Assembly (NCBI GenBank): GCA_030737835.1
Contig: JAUJYN010000014.1
Coordinates: 1,464,819-1,528,818, forward strand
Direction: 5' to 3'
Source: Acorus gramineus
Lineage: Eukaryota; Streptophyta; Magnoliopsida; Acorales; Acoraceae
Length of the DNA stretch: 64,000 bases
Shown: one piece after another, positions 47,991-59,416 of the stretch
How positions within the stretch are numbered: the first letter of the stretch is position 1
Layout of the letters: every line of letters starts with the position of its first letter
Made by a program: the position numbers and the translations under genes
The notes under the pieces: model-generated
Seen by the model: the letters and a program-made list of their open reading frames with translations, nothing else
Database searches by the model: none
Told to the model about the DNA's origin: nothing

Positions 47991-48451
47991 CAGCCATCTC
48001 TCGGAGCAAGGGGGTCCTCCGTCTGTCCTCTGAACTCGGGAGGGTGGAGCTTCAGAAAGGCTGAGAGTCCACTCTGCTGGACCCTCGCTGCTGCCTCTAG
48101 CCCCATCTCCCTCTCCTGAGGATCCTGGACTCTGGCCGCCGGAATCTCCACCACGGGGACTGGGGGTGTATCTGGCACTACAGGCGGATCTGCCGCCAAG
48201 GGGACCTGCGGTACTGCCTCGCGGGCTGCCCGCAGCTCCCGAATCTCCCGCGCCTGATCTGCCAACACCCTCGTCTGGGTCTCCACCATGTCTGCTAACC
48301 GCGCAATCGCGCGCTCCCAGGCAGGAGGCTCCTGCGCTGGTCCTGACCTCTCAGCTGAGGACTCACCGATAACATCCTCGACTCTGGCAGGTCCGGAGAC
48401 CTCCAAGGGTCGAGAGGGGCCACGTCCGCGTCGTCCTCTGCGAGGAGGCAT
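47991..48451 (-). CDS. Chromovirus A gag N terminus, frameshifted from gag-pol
   Basis: Begins [12 protein letters not shown], as in element B, with a coiled-coil-like stretch (residues ~50-75) and a proline-rich part. It ends LAPRDG and a stop, where element B continues LAPERWLM in the same frame. A single lost base near 48003 explains the break; the rest of gag-pol is open in the next phase. Confidence 0.85.
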
Positions 48452-48553
48452 ATCAGCAACCTAAGAAAACCAGACACTAGGATCAGAATACGCATATAGA
48501 AATCCTAGGACTCATCTCTATCAAAGGAAGACATTTGGCTCTGACAGGACCAG

Positions 48554-48565
48554 GCTCTGATACCA
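48554..48565 (-). promoter_or_regulatory. Chromovirus A primer-binding site
   Basis: TGGTATCAGAGC on the minus strand, complement of the 3' end of initiator methionine tRNA, five bases after the 5' LTR. Confidence 0.9.
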
Positions 48566-48570
48566 ACTTT

Positions 48571-51088
48571 TGTCACGCCCCAGGGCGGCCGTCCCCGGGA
48601 CGCGGCAAGTGTATATATGATATCAGTGACAGGAAATCAATAATAAACCACAAACAATCACTAAAATGACACACAGATAAAAGCAGGGCTGACATAATAT
48701 ATACACCGAGTGCGGAAGCTAAAAGACTGAGTCTGTAGTCAAAACATACTACAGACTCGATACATAATCATAAGTCCTGTGAGAGCCAACATGCCCATAT
48801 ATATACACAACAAAATCCAAATGTAATCCAACTAAGTGCCCAAGCACAGAACATATACGTACAACAGAAAGAAGGGTGCTGATGGCCTCAAAACTCGTGG
48901 GACGCGGCGCTGCCCTCTGCCGGAGTCGTCGCAAGCTCCTCCCTCAGAGATCACTGAAAAGACAATATGCGAGGGGTGAGCCACACGCTCAGTGAATAGC
49001 ACAACCCATGCATACAGTTCATATTAACCACATTCATTCATAGCAGCATAAACATCACAATCCGGGGGTTCGTTCATCGCCGAACCCCATACCCTTACCC
49101 TCACCCTCACCCTCCACAGGTGACCTAGGATGTTGGGACTTAGCGGGTTGATAATCATCCATACATAAATCCTGTGGGTCGTCGCATCGCCGGCCCACCA
49201 TACCCTCACCCTCACCTCTCAACAGGTGACCTAGGCTCTTGGGACTGACTAGGCTGTTGGTCACCCTTGGTCCACCGATAGTCTCTCCTCACTCCGCGGT
49301 TGTTTGGCCACTCCCATGTTCAGCACAGTCCTTCACAAAACAGGAGGCGCCTACTAATGGGAGCCCCTGCACGGGACAACCTGTCTAACGCTGAGGTAGT
49401 CTCTAACGGATCCAACGCAGGGCAACAGGACAGCCTATCCATCGCATATGATCCACTCGGATCCGCTGACAGCATCTCTCCACAATCCTAATGTCTTGAA
49501 TTCCTCAGAATTCCACCAGCGCGCATAACCAAGATGCGGGGATTTAAACATGGCATAACAAGGGGAAAAGAGACCCTGAGAGGGTAACCTGAGGTCCCGA
49601 TGTAGGACATCCGACAACCAAACGAGGAACACGGAGTACCCTAACCCGGGTCTCAGTGTTAACCTCGCAAGGCCCCCTTATATTCCCTAAACATGCTATC
49701 TATTAAAACAGTTTGCATTTAATTAAATAAACCAAACTAATAGGACGCATGCACAGGTCAGGCTTTCCTAGCATGATAGCGAGGTGACAGGATGCACGGC
49801 TCATGCACAATCCTAAGGGTGCAAGTCCCTAACATACAATCTAGGGCGGCATGCAAATCTACACACACACATCATGCTTACATGGATTATAATTACAACA
49901 GTTAATATAACCATACGCCCCAGGGGAGATCGGTACACGCCCAAGGCATGTAACGACTCCCGAACTGGGTAGGGTCGTCCCACTCACCGGAAATCGGGTC
50001 GACGCGCGACCGTCCGTCGAGATCTGCAAGACAAGTTATTAACTGGTTAGTATAAATCCACCCGCGGCCTCGGCAAGCACCCGCGGCCTCGGCAACCGCC
50101 CGCACGGCCTCGGCAACCACCCGCACGGCCTCGGCAACCACCCGGGTGCACCGCTCCTCGCCCCGCGCGCGCCCCGCGCGCACCTCCGCCGCTCCGCCGC
50201 GCCCCGCGCACGCCTCCGCGCGCGCCCCCGCACCCCGTGCGCTCCGCCCAGCCCTCGGCCAGCACCTCCGCCAGCCCCTCGCGCGTCCATCACCTCGGCC
50301 AGCACCTTCCGCGCGCGCACGCGCGCCTGCCCGCGCGCACCCGACCTGCGCGCGGCCTGGGCTGCTGTCGCCGCTGCCTGCTGCCTGGGACAGACCCGCA
50401 CTTGGTTCGAGCACCACCAAGCCTCCGACCTCCCCCAACCACCCCGGCAGCCCCTTAACCACCCTCCACACACCCATAACCTCCCCTAACAAGCATCTAA
50501 ACAAGAGAAGCAAGGGAAGGGAAGCTTACCCAAAGCAAGGAGAGGAGAAGAAGAGGGTCCGGGAGCTCCTTCCGCGCCGAAGCTCCTCCCAAACGGTCTC
50601 TACCCACTAGACCTCTTCCCACCTCCGAAATGGGTCCGGGCTGAGGAGAAGAGAGGGTGGAAGGGAGGGCAAAACTCGCCGAAAATCGGATTTGAAAGTA
50701 CCCGTCTGTAGATCGGGACCCGATCTACACTTTTCGTGCTTTGGGTTTTCGATTTTGAGGGGTGCAAGGGGCTCGAACGTGAGAAAAAGAGAGAGGGGAG
50801 AGAGAGAGATCACGTCGGGGGAGATGAACTTAAAAACCCGGATACGCCCCGGAACTGCGAAATTTTTGCAAACGATGCCAGAATTCGATGAAATTTTCAT
50901 GAGTGGCTCAAAATGGCACCAGGACACATAATATGCAGTTAGATTTTCAATCGGAGTCCTCTAGCTCAGACGATAGCTAACAGTCTGAAATTACGCGGTT
51001 CCGATCGAAAAACCCTAAAAATTTTAAAACTGCTAAAAATGCTCCAAAGATTGCCAATAGGCCAAAAAAAAGTGACACATATATAACA
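48571..51088 (-). repeat. Chromovirus A 5' LTR
   Basis: Compared with the other LTR it lacks about 45 bases around the TATA box (near 50826), about half of the GC-rich array, and about 85 bases near 50059. Confidence 0.9.
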
Positions 51089-51093
51089 CGACC
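51089..51093. repeat. Right target duplication of chromovirus A (CGACC)
   Basis: Matches 40634-40638. Confidence 0.9.
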
Positions 51094-52530
51094 CCTTTCC
51101 CCTTGCCCAAGGAGACATCGGAAGACGGCAACGGTAGCTGAGGGGACGAAGAAGAATGTCCAGCCATGGCCGGCCTGCTTCTTTTCGAAGGAGTGCTCGA
51201 GGAAGGCTTCATCGGCGAACGCCGCCTTTTCATAGAACCGGGGAGTTGGCCAATTCTTCTGGACCGAGCGTCCACCTCGGCCTGGAGGACAGCAAGTCGA
51301 GCCATCTTCTCCGTCTCACTAGAAGGAGTGATGCTCTTCTCCACCGATCCAGCAACCCGTGTTTTCGCGGACTTCGGATCAGTAGAAGGCACCGCAACCC
51401 TTCTCTCCTTCTCATGGGGAGTTGCGGCCGACCTCATAGCAGAATTGAGGCCCGCTCTCTCTCCGGACCTGAGGTCGGCCAAGGGCGCCTAGGGTCTGGT
51501 CACCCCCTCCTTCTCGGTAGTAGTAGGGGCTGTTCTTCCCAAGGAGCTTGAGTCAGATTTTTCTCCAGGTTTTGGGCTGCCCTTAGAATGCCTCCAGAGC
51601 CGCAAACCATGTCGGGCTCCACTAGACGAGCTCTCTGTCGCCATAAGATCGCCAAAGCCTAATTGAAAGATGGGCTCCAAGTCTTCCTCGGAGTGTCCTT
51701 TACCCTCGGGAAGTCAGCCAAAGTTAGTCACAGGTAATCCCGATTCGACAATAGGGGAAGAGGGAGCCGCTACAATGTCGCAAAAGCGAGGACCTAGGCG
51801 ACGACAGCTACTTGGGTTGGGATTATCCCAACCAAGAATCTGGAAGAAGGCCCGGTCGCTCCTTTTGAAAGCAGCTTTGATGTGCTCTAGTCTCACCAAA
51901 TCCTTGGACGGACGCGAATTTGCAGCAGAAGCTAAACCAGAGCGAAAAATAAGTTCAGCAAAGCAAAAATGCAAAGTTATTCATGAACAGACAAAATAAC
52001 ATAGCCCGACCTAGAGAGCCTATCAAGCCGATCCGGGGGACTCTCCATATATCTTCGGGAGCACCACCGAACTCCCAGTTGCCGGAAAGAATAATCAGCT
52101 TACTCTCGGACCAACCCTTATCAGAGTCCGGTAGGTCATCTATCAATTTATCTTTAGAATTCCTAGCCCTGAAGTGATAGCCCTCACAGGATTTCCTAAG
52201 CTCATAGGTATACATAATTTCGGGGACGCCTAAGTCTAAGTTAAGCTCCAGATTTAGCGCCACATAGCACATCAAAACCCTAAGAAAGTTGGGGTTGTAT
52301 TGTGTTGGGTGGAGATCGAAAGTCGACAAGACTTTCCTCACGAGTTGAGGGAACGGCACCGTTAAGGCACCCCTAGCTATGTGGGAAGGATACACGTACA
52401 TACACGAGTGGTTCATGCTATCTAGAGGAATAGGAAACGAGTCAAAATCCGACCATGCCATGCCTACCAACTCAAGGATTTCAAACATGCTCCTAAGGCC
52501 ATGTAGGGATTTAGCGATTGATGTTCTCAT
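51094..52530 (-). pseudogene. Tat antisense gene 1, 5' portion ('putative gypsy type transposon' domain)
   Basis: Starts at ATG 52530. The first exon contains GALTVPFPQLVRKVLSTF, then LHPTQYNPNFLRVLM, the pattern of the plant 'putative gypsy type transposon' domain found on antisense genes of Tat elements. An intron probably ends at an acceptor near 51934 (GGTTTAG). The next exon encodes AAFKRSDRAFFQILGWDNP. TGA at 51714 and TAG at 51489 interrupt the frame; the part 51482-51094 continues and joins 40633 in frame. Function is unknown; it may act for or against the element. Confidence 0.7.
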
Positions 52531-52673
52531 AATGGAAAGGCAAATAAAGAAGAAAGACGGGATAAAGGATCCTTCCTAAAAAATGAAGAACAGACCTAGT
52601 AGAAGAGAGAAAGGACGATACCTCGATTCGAAGATCAAGGGCTCGGTCACCTCTTCGACCGGATGATGGATCC

Positions 52674-52682
52674 CTATTTAAA
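52674..52682 (-). promoter_or_regulatory. TATA-like box of Tat antisense gene 1
   Basis: TTTAAATAG on the minus strand, about 145 bases upstream of the ATG at 52530. By position it is a promoter for antisense transcription. Confidence 0.45.
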
Positions 52683-52821
52683 AGACGTCAGCCGCGCCGT
52701 AGAAACGGCGCACTCTTTCGGCTACACGGGATACGATGGTTGGCGCCTCGGGAAGGAGAAACGGTAACCCTAATCATGAGATCGATTTCAAAATGCCTTA
52801 AATATCGTCTTCCTCCTCTTC

Positions 52822-52826
52822 AATTT
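52822..52826. repeat. Left target duplication of chromovirus B (AATTT)
   Basis: Same five bases at 61948-61952. Confidence 0.9.
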
Positions 52827-55414
52827 TGTTATATATGTGTCACTTTTTAGCCTCTTGGTCACATTTGGGTCATTTCTGGCCATTTTCCAATTTTTCATTT
52901 TTTCGATCGGAGCGGCTAAAATTTTGGACTTTTAGCTATCTACGTGAGTTCGAGAACTCCGATTGAAAATCTAACTGCATATTATGAGTCCTGGTGCCAT
53001 TTTGTGCTACTCATAAAAATTTCATCAAATTCCGGTAACGTTTTAGAAAATTTGGCAGTTCCGAATCGTATCCGGGTTTTGACCGATTTTGAAGTGTCAA
53101 AGGATGACTTGGACCAAGTCAATGAAGACCTTGACTAGTCAAAGATGACTTTTGACTAGTCAAGGGGTTTTGTTTGGTAGTTTGGTTAGGTTGACTCAAG
53201 TCAATCCCCCACCAACCCCCTTTTTCACCAATAAATGGCTAAGTGTGTGTGTGTGAGTGTGTGTGTGTGCTAGGTGTGGGCGTCCCCTTCTCCTCCTCTC
53301 CCTCTCACTCCCTCCTTCACTTCCCCTTTTATTTTAGTTGCTAAATAAAGAAGAACAAGAAGGAGAAGAAGAAACACTTAAAAGGAAAAGAGAAGGTATG
53401 TGTGTGCAAGCTTTGGGTGTTGTTGTTGTGCTTTGATTCTCTTCTCTCTAACTCCCTCTCATGCCTCTTCCCCCCCTGATTTCAGCCAATAAAGGCTTGA
53501 GGAGTGGCTGAGGAGGTGGTGGTGTTGGTGGTGGCGGTTGCGGTGGTTTTGGTGCGCCAAGGGCACCCGAGTACCCCCCTTTCTTTCCCCTCCTTTGGTA
53601 AGCTCTCCTCCTCCCTTATCTTTGTTTTAAATGGTTGTTAGGGCTCTTAGGGTGTTGATGCATGCCATGCATATGTGGTAGGGGGTGTGGGAGGGCTGAG
53701 GAGGGGGTGGGAGAGGTTTGGGAGTGCGCGCGTCTGCGCGCGCAGAGGGGCGCTGGCGCACGCAGTCGGGCGCGCTGGTGGGAGCGCGGGGTGCTGGGCG
53801 GGCGCGCAGTGCGCGCAAGTGCGCAAGGGCAGGACGCGCAGTGCGCGAGGGTGCACGGGAGCGTGCGCGTGCTCGCGGTAGCGCATCTGGGCGCGCGGCA
53901 GTGCACCAGGGGGGTGCGGGGGCGCGTGCGTGCGTGCGTACGCGTGCGCGAGGCCATGCGTGTGGCTGCCCGAGCGTTCGGGTAGGTGTCGGGGCACTCA
54001 GACTTGCGTGCGTATGTGCGTACTCGCATGCTTGCGAGCCCGTATGCATGCTTGTCCGAGTTTTAGGCATTTCTAGTAAATTTCATGTATATTTGTGTAG
54101 TTTACTCACCATATTGAATGCCCTTGTCTTGCAGATCTTGGCGAACGGTTCCGCAACGACCCGGGTTGCGGTGAGTGGGTCAATCCAACCCAGTAGGGAG
54201 GCGTTCGATGCACGTAGGCGTGCATTGCCCTCCCCTGGGGCACCATAACTACATATTAACTTGTGTGAATGAAAACTTATGTTAATGCATGTTTTGCTAT
54301 GATGTAACCATACCATGTTAGACATTGTATGCTAGGGATATACATCCATGTATCATGTATAGAGGCCCATACATGCCTAGACACCATGTCCCATGCTTGA
54401 AAAGCCTTGATCTATGCATGTTCCCATCTAGTTTAATTTAATTAAACCAAAATGAGAATATGTTAGTATAAGCATGCCTTAGAAAATATTATAACCTTGT
54501 TATTATAATATATGTTTTTCCCCGCATCTTAGTTATGCGCCCTGGAGGAATTCTTGAGAATTCGTTACCTTAGCAGTGTTTAGTAATCGTTGTCGACGGA
54601 TCCAAGAGGATCATATCCGTGAGTGTAGATTGTTTTCTCCCCTTCGTTGGATCCGTGTAGGAACTAACCAGGTTGGGAAAAGCTGTCCTGACAGAGGGCT
54701 CCCATCTGTAGGTACTACCGATGCATTCGGGAACGTACTGACCATGGGAGTATACCAGGTAGAGGCTACCCGGGGAAAGGGCTACCGGTGGACCAAGGGT
54801 GTAGAGCAGTCTAATCTCTCCCAAGAGTCCTATGTCACCTCTAAAGGGTGAGGGTGAGGTGGGTCGGCGTCGCTACGACCCACCAATTTGTACAGTTACT
54901 CCCATCTTGGGACTTTAATAATTTTTAAGGTTAATATGTGTTGTGTTGCATAGATTGTACCATTCACTGAGCGTGTGGCTCACCCCTCGCATATCATTTT
55001 CCTCCAGTTGTCACTGAGTCGGATCTGAAGGAGGAGCTCCCCGAGGCATCACACCAGTAGCGGAGCAGCGTTCGCGTATTTAGATCTTGCGAGTGAGAGG
55101 CCATCAGCATCCCCCCCAGTTTTTGCTTGTATGTATTGTTATTCGTGCCTGGGCACAATACTTGTATGTGGATGTCTTTGTCTTTTATTGGCTCTCACAG
55201 GACAGTTGATTATGTATTCTGGTCTGTAATATGTCTTTGAATTACAGACTCAGTCGTTTAAGCTTCCGCTATATGTATATATATTATGTCAGCTACATTG
55301 TTAATTGTGTATTACCTTCGAAGTTGTTTAGAGTCTTTTATTGATCTCGTGTATGGACTGCTGATATTATATATATTTGCCACGTATCGGGGACGGCCGC
55401 CCTGGGGCGTGACA
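52827..55414 (+). repeat. Chromovirus B 5' LTR
   Basis: Contains a cluster of TTGAC/GTCAA motifs (53077-53205), a (GT)n run near 53245, and a GC-rich GCGCG array (53720-54040) that is shorter in the 3' LTR. Confidence 0.9.
53077..53205 (+). promoter_or_regulatory. W-box-like cluster in LTR B
   Basis: At least seven TTGAC or GTCAA cores in about 130 bases, including two copies of the palindrome TTGACTAGTCAA. TTGAC(C/T) is the core bound by WRKY factors. It lies upstream of ACCAATAAATGG, a possible TATA region. The same cluster is present in the 3' LTR at 59668-59795. Confidence 0.45.
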
Positions 55415-55419
55415 AAAGT

Positions 55420-55431
55420 TGGTATCAGAGC
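55420..55431 (+). promoter_or_regulatory. Chromovirus B primer-binding site
   Basis: TGGTATCAGAGC, complement of initiator methionine tRNA, five bases behind the 5' LTR. Confidence 0.9.
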
Positions 55432-55526
55432 CTGGTCCTGTCAGAGCCAATTGTTTTCTTAGAGATGAGTCCTAGGATTTCTATATGAGTATTCTGATCC
55501 TAGTGTCTGTTTCTTAGGTTGCTGAT

Positions 55527-56786
55527 ATGCCTCCTCGCAGAGGGATGCGTGGACGTGGTCCCCCTCGGGCCTTGGAGGTTTCTGAACCTACCAGAGGCGA
55601 GGAGTCTACTGAAGGGTCCTCGGCTATTGGGCCAGGACCAGCGCAGGAGCCTCCTGCATGGGAGCGTGCTTATGCTCGTATCGCAGATCTATTGGAGACT
55701 CAGACTAGGGCATTGGAGGCCCAGACTAGGGCATTGGCTGATCAGGCGCGAGAGATCCAGGAGCTGCGGGCGGCCCGCGAGGCAGTTTCGCAGGTCCCCT
55801 TGGTAGCAGATCCACCGGTGGTGCCCGAGGTACCCCCTGTCCCAGTGGAGATTCCAGTAGAGGGAATTCAGGATCCCCTGGAGAGGGAGGTGGAGCTAGA
55901 GGCTGCAGCACGTGTGCATCAGAGCGGCCTCACCGCCTTTCTGAAGCTTCACCCTCCCGAGTTCCATGGCCTGTCGACGGACCCCCTTGCCCCCGAGCGT
56001 TGGTTGATGGAGATAGACAAGATCTTCTCGACCATGCACTGCACCGACCGCCAGCGTGTCTCACTGGCCACCTTCATGTTGAAGGGTAGCGCCGCCGACT
56101 GGTGGGCTACCCGATCGGTGGACATCCCCGAGGGTGTGGGGCGACTTCTATGGGCTGGATTCCGGAGTTACTTTCTGGAGGAGTACTTCCCATTTTCGAC
56201 ACGCCAGATCGTGATGCGAGAGTTCGAGCAGCTGACACAGGGCTCCATGTCAGTCGCTGATTACTCTACACGTTTCACGAGGCTTTCTCGGTTCACCCCC
56301 GCCTTAGTGATGGATGAGGAGACGTGATGCTGTCGTTTCGAGATGGGTCTCATTAGCACCATCAGGGTGCACGTCACCTCACAGGCGTTCTCGAGGTACT
56401 CAGACTTGGTGTCTCGTGCGAGGACAGTTGAGCGAGACCTTGGGGTTCCTTTGGGGGTTCAAACCCCTTCTGCAGACCAGAGGCCCCCCAGGAGCCAGGA
56501 CCAGGGACGTCGCAAGAGCAAGCGGCCCCGCTTTGATCAGCCAGCGGCCGCCGCTACTCCAGTCGATGTGGTGCCAGTGCGAGGTCCATCACCCATTGCT
56601 GCAGTACCAGTCCAGGCTAGGCGACCGGAGACGCGACGTTGTTACCATTGCCAGCGGGTCGGACATATTTCCTATGATTGCCCTGATGCTGGCCGACCCC
56701 CTGTGCCTCGACAGCAGCCGCAGCAGCAGCTACAGCAGCAGCATCCACGCCAGCAGCAGCAGCCACAGGGTGGTCGAGTTCACTAG
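55527..56786 (+). pseudogene. Chromovirus B gag
   Basis: Opens MPPRRGMRGRGPP and includes the Retrotrans_gag domain ([19 protein letters not shown]) and CCHC zinc knuckle ([14 protein letters not shown]). TGA at 56325 and TAG at 56784 lie in the same frame, so gag is cut twice. The TAG replaces a glutamine codon of element A. Confidence 0.9.
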
Positions 56787-58820
56787 AGGAGGCAGCCAGT
56801 GCAGCCTGCGAGGCATGCCCCTGCTCCTCAGCCGCAGCTTGTTCAGGGTCGTGTTGCAGCACTTACGACCGAGGAGGCGCAAGCTTCGGGTAGCGTTGTC
56901 CGAGGTATTGTTCTGATCTCCCAGCTTCCTGCATATGTGCTATTTGATTCCGGAGCCACGCACTCGTTCGTGTCTCCCATTTTTGCGAGACGGATGGGCG
57001 TGGTGTCCGCCCCTCTTGATGTTATGCTGGAGATATCATTGCCCATAGGAGACCATATTCTCCTCCGTTCTGTTTACCGGGGGTGTACCGTGGCGATTGC
57101 GGAGCATGAGTTTCCATTAGAGTTGGCAGAGCTCGCCATGACGGACTTCGATGCCATCCTGGGAATGGATTGGCTCTCAGCTAGCCACGCCAGTATCGAC
57201 TATTTTGCGAAGTCGGTGTCTTTCCACATCCCTGGTCGGAGATCTTTCCAGTTCATGGGCGATCGGGACATAGCCCCTTTGGGGTTCGTGTCATCCATCC
57301 AGGCGTGGAGACTCCTTCAAGGAGGATGTGAGGGTTTTCCAGCGTACATTGCTGAGGAGGATGCACCACTATGGGCAGATATCAGTCAGACTCGGGTCGT
57401 GGCGGAATATCCAGAGGTTTTTCCCGATGATCTTCCGGGACTACCACCGGATCGCGCGATCGAGTTTGAGATTAATCTAATTTCAGGGACCGAGCCGATT
57501 TTGAGAGCTCTGTACCTGATGGCCCCAGGAGAGCTGAAGGTGCTCAAGGAGCAGCTGGAAGAGTTGCTCGAGAAGGGCTTCGCACGTCCGAGTGTCTCTT
57601 CATGGGGAGCTCCTATTCTATTCATTCAGAAGAAGGACGGTTCGTTGCGCATTTGTATTTATTACAGGTAGCTGAACAAGCGGACCGTGAAGAACAAGTA
57701 CCCCTTGCCGCGGATTGACGATCTGTTTGACCAGCTCCAGGGAGCGCGTGTCTTTTCAAAGATCGATCTCCGTTCGGGCTACTATCAGCTGAAGATCCGG
57801 GAGTTGGATATTCTGAAGACGGTCTTTTGTACCCGTTATGGGCACTACGAGTTCCGAGTACTGCCATTAGGGTTGACGAATGCGCCGGCGGCTTTCATGG
57901 ATCTGATGAACCGGGTGTTTCATCCCTTCCTCGACTCCTTTGTGGTAGCCTTCATCGATGATATTCAAGTGTACTCGAGGAGTCTTGAGGAGCACGCTGA
58001 CCATCTCCGCACTGTCTTGGAGACTCTGGCCCGACATCAGTTGTTCGCCAAGTTCAGTAAGTGCGAGTTCTGGTTGGAGCGTGTGGCCTTCCTGGGCCAC
58101 GTGATTTCCGGCGAGAGTATATCTGTGGACCCGGACAAGACGCTCGCCGTGTCGAATTGGCAGCGACCGTCGAACCCCACTGAGATTCGGAGCTTCCTGG
58201 GTTTGGCAGGTTATTATCGAAGGTTTGTCAAGGGTTTCTTGAAGATAGCCGTGCCTCTGACCCGCCTCACTCGGAAGGATGTCCGGTTCGAGTGGTCCCC
58301 ATCTTACGAGGAGAGCTTCCTAGAGTTGAAGCGAAGACTCACCTCAGCGCCAGTTCTTACCATTCCGTCTGGGAGTGGTGGGTTCGCAGTCTACTCTGAT
58401 GCATCGTGGCTGGGTTTGGGTTGCGTCCTGATGCAGTACGGTAAGGTTGTGGCTTTCGCGTCGCGTCAGTTGAAGCCCCATGAGCAGAATCACTCCACCC
58501 ACGATTTGGAGTTAGCAGCGATCATCTTTGCGCTGAAGATGTCGAGGCACTACCTCTATGGTGAGGAGTTTGAGCTCTTCACAAATCACAAGAGCCTGAC
58601 TTACTTGCAGTCCCAGCCGGAGCTCAACATGCGTCAGCGACGTTGGGTCGAGTTCCTGAAGGACTATGACTGTGACATCGCTTACCATCCGAGTAAGGCG
58701 AATGTCATGGCCGATGCTCTCAGCAGGCAGCCCTTGGGCATGGCCGCCCACTTGGCTGCACGTCGTTGGAGGCTTCTGGAGGAGTCCGCTTGCTGGATCA
58801 GCATTCGAGAGACGCCTGTT
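56787..58820 (+). pseudogene. Chromovirus B protease, reverse transcriptase, RNase H
   Basis: Protease motif [12 protein letters not shown] with FIDD (in AFIDDIQVY), RNase H (YSDAS, TNHKS in place of TDHKS, MADALS). TAG at 57669 interrupts RT at RQLNKR, again CAG to TAG. The RNase H segment TDHKS has changed Asp to Asn, which removes a catalytic acid. Confidence 0.9.
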
Positions 58821-59367
58821 GGAGGGACCAGAGATCGTCCGCCAGACCTCAGAGAAGGTCAAGACGATTCGTGAGCGTATCCGAATCGCTCAGAGCCATC
58901 AGAAGAGCAACGCCGATTGTCGTCGCTATGAGCTTGCCTTGGAAGTTGGTGACCATGTTTTCCTGAAGGTGTCCCCGTCGAAGGGCATCTTCCGTTTCGG
59001 TGTGCGGGGCAAGCTGAGTCCGCGTTTCATTGGCCCGTTTCTCATCCTTGAGCGGATTGGAGAGGTGGCCTATCGCATAGCCCTGCCCCCACAGTTGGCT
59101 CAAGCCCATGACGTCTTCCATGTCTCGCAGCTGAGGCGCTACGTCCACGATCCTGCTCACGTTATTCCGTTCGAGCCGCTCGTCTTCGAGCTGGACTTGT
59201 CATTCGTGGAGCAGCCGATCGAGATCCTGGACCGACGCGAGAAGAGGCTCCGCACCAAGACCGTCCAGTTGGTTAAGGTGCGATGGCAGCACCGTTCTGG
59301 TGCCAAGGCCACTTGGGAGCGCGAGGACGCCATGCGTGGCGCATATCCACATCTTTTCCCTTCCTAG
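58821..59367 (+). pseudogene. Chromovirus B integrase C terminus and chromodomain after a deletion
   Basis: At about 58820 the sequence jumps from the region behind RNase H (RETPVGG) to [11 protein letters not shown], skipping about 305 residues present in element A, that is the zinc domain and the whole D,D-35-E core. The frame changes at the join. The C-terminal GPF module and chromodomain ([17 protein letters not shown]) remain. Confidence 0.92.
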
Positions 59368-59403
59368 ATGTTTTTGTATTAAATTTTGTGGACAAAATTT
59401 CCT

Positions 59404-59416
59404 AAGGGGGGAAGAA
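59404..59416 (+). promoter_or_regulatory. Chromovirus B polypurine tract
   Basis: AAGGGGGGAAGAA directly before the 3' LTR. Confidence 0.85.

Larger units (their letters stand above)
40639..51088 (-). mobile_element. Chromovirus A (Del/Tekay type), 10.45 kb
   Basis: LTRs 40639-43581 (2,943 bp, the 3' LTR) and 48571-51088 (2,518 bp, the 5' LTR) start TGTTATATATG and end GGGGCGTGACA when read on the minus strand. It has an initiator-Met tRNA primer site, a purine tract, gag-pol with a C-terminal chromodomain, and perfect 5-bp duplication CGACC. LTRs are very similar apart from several deletions in the 5' copy. gag-pol is nearly complete, so this is the younger-looking insertion in terms of coding decay. 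Confidence 0.95.

Noticed and set aside
53616-54248. Cys/Arg-rich frames in LTR B
   Set aside because: GCGCG simple-repeat composition; not conserved between the two LTRs.
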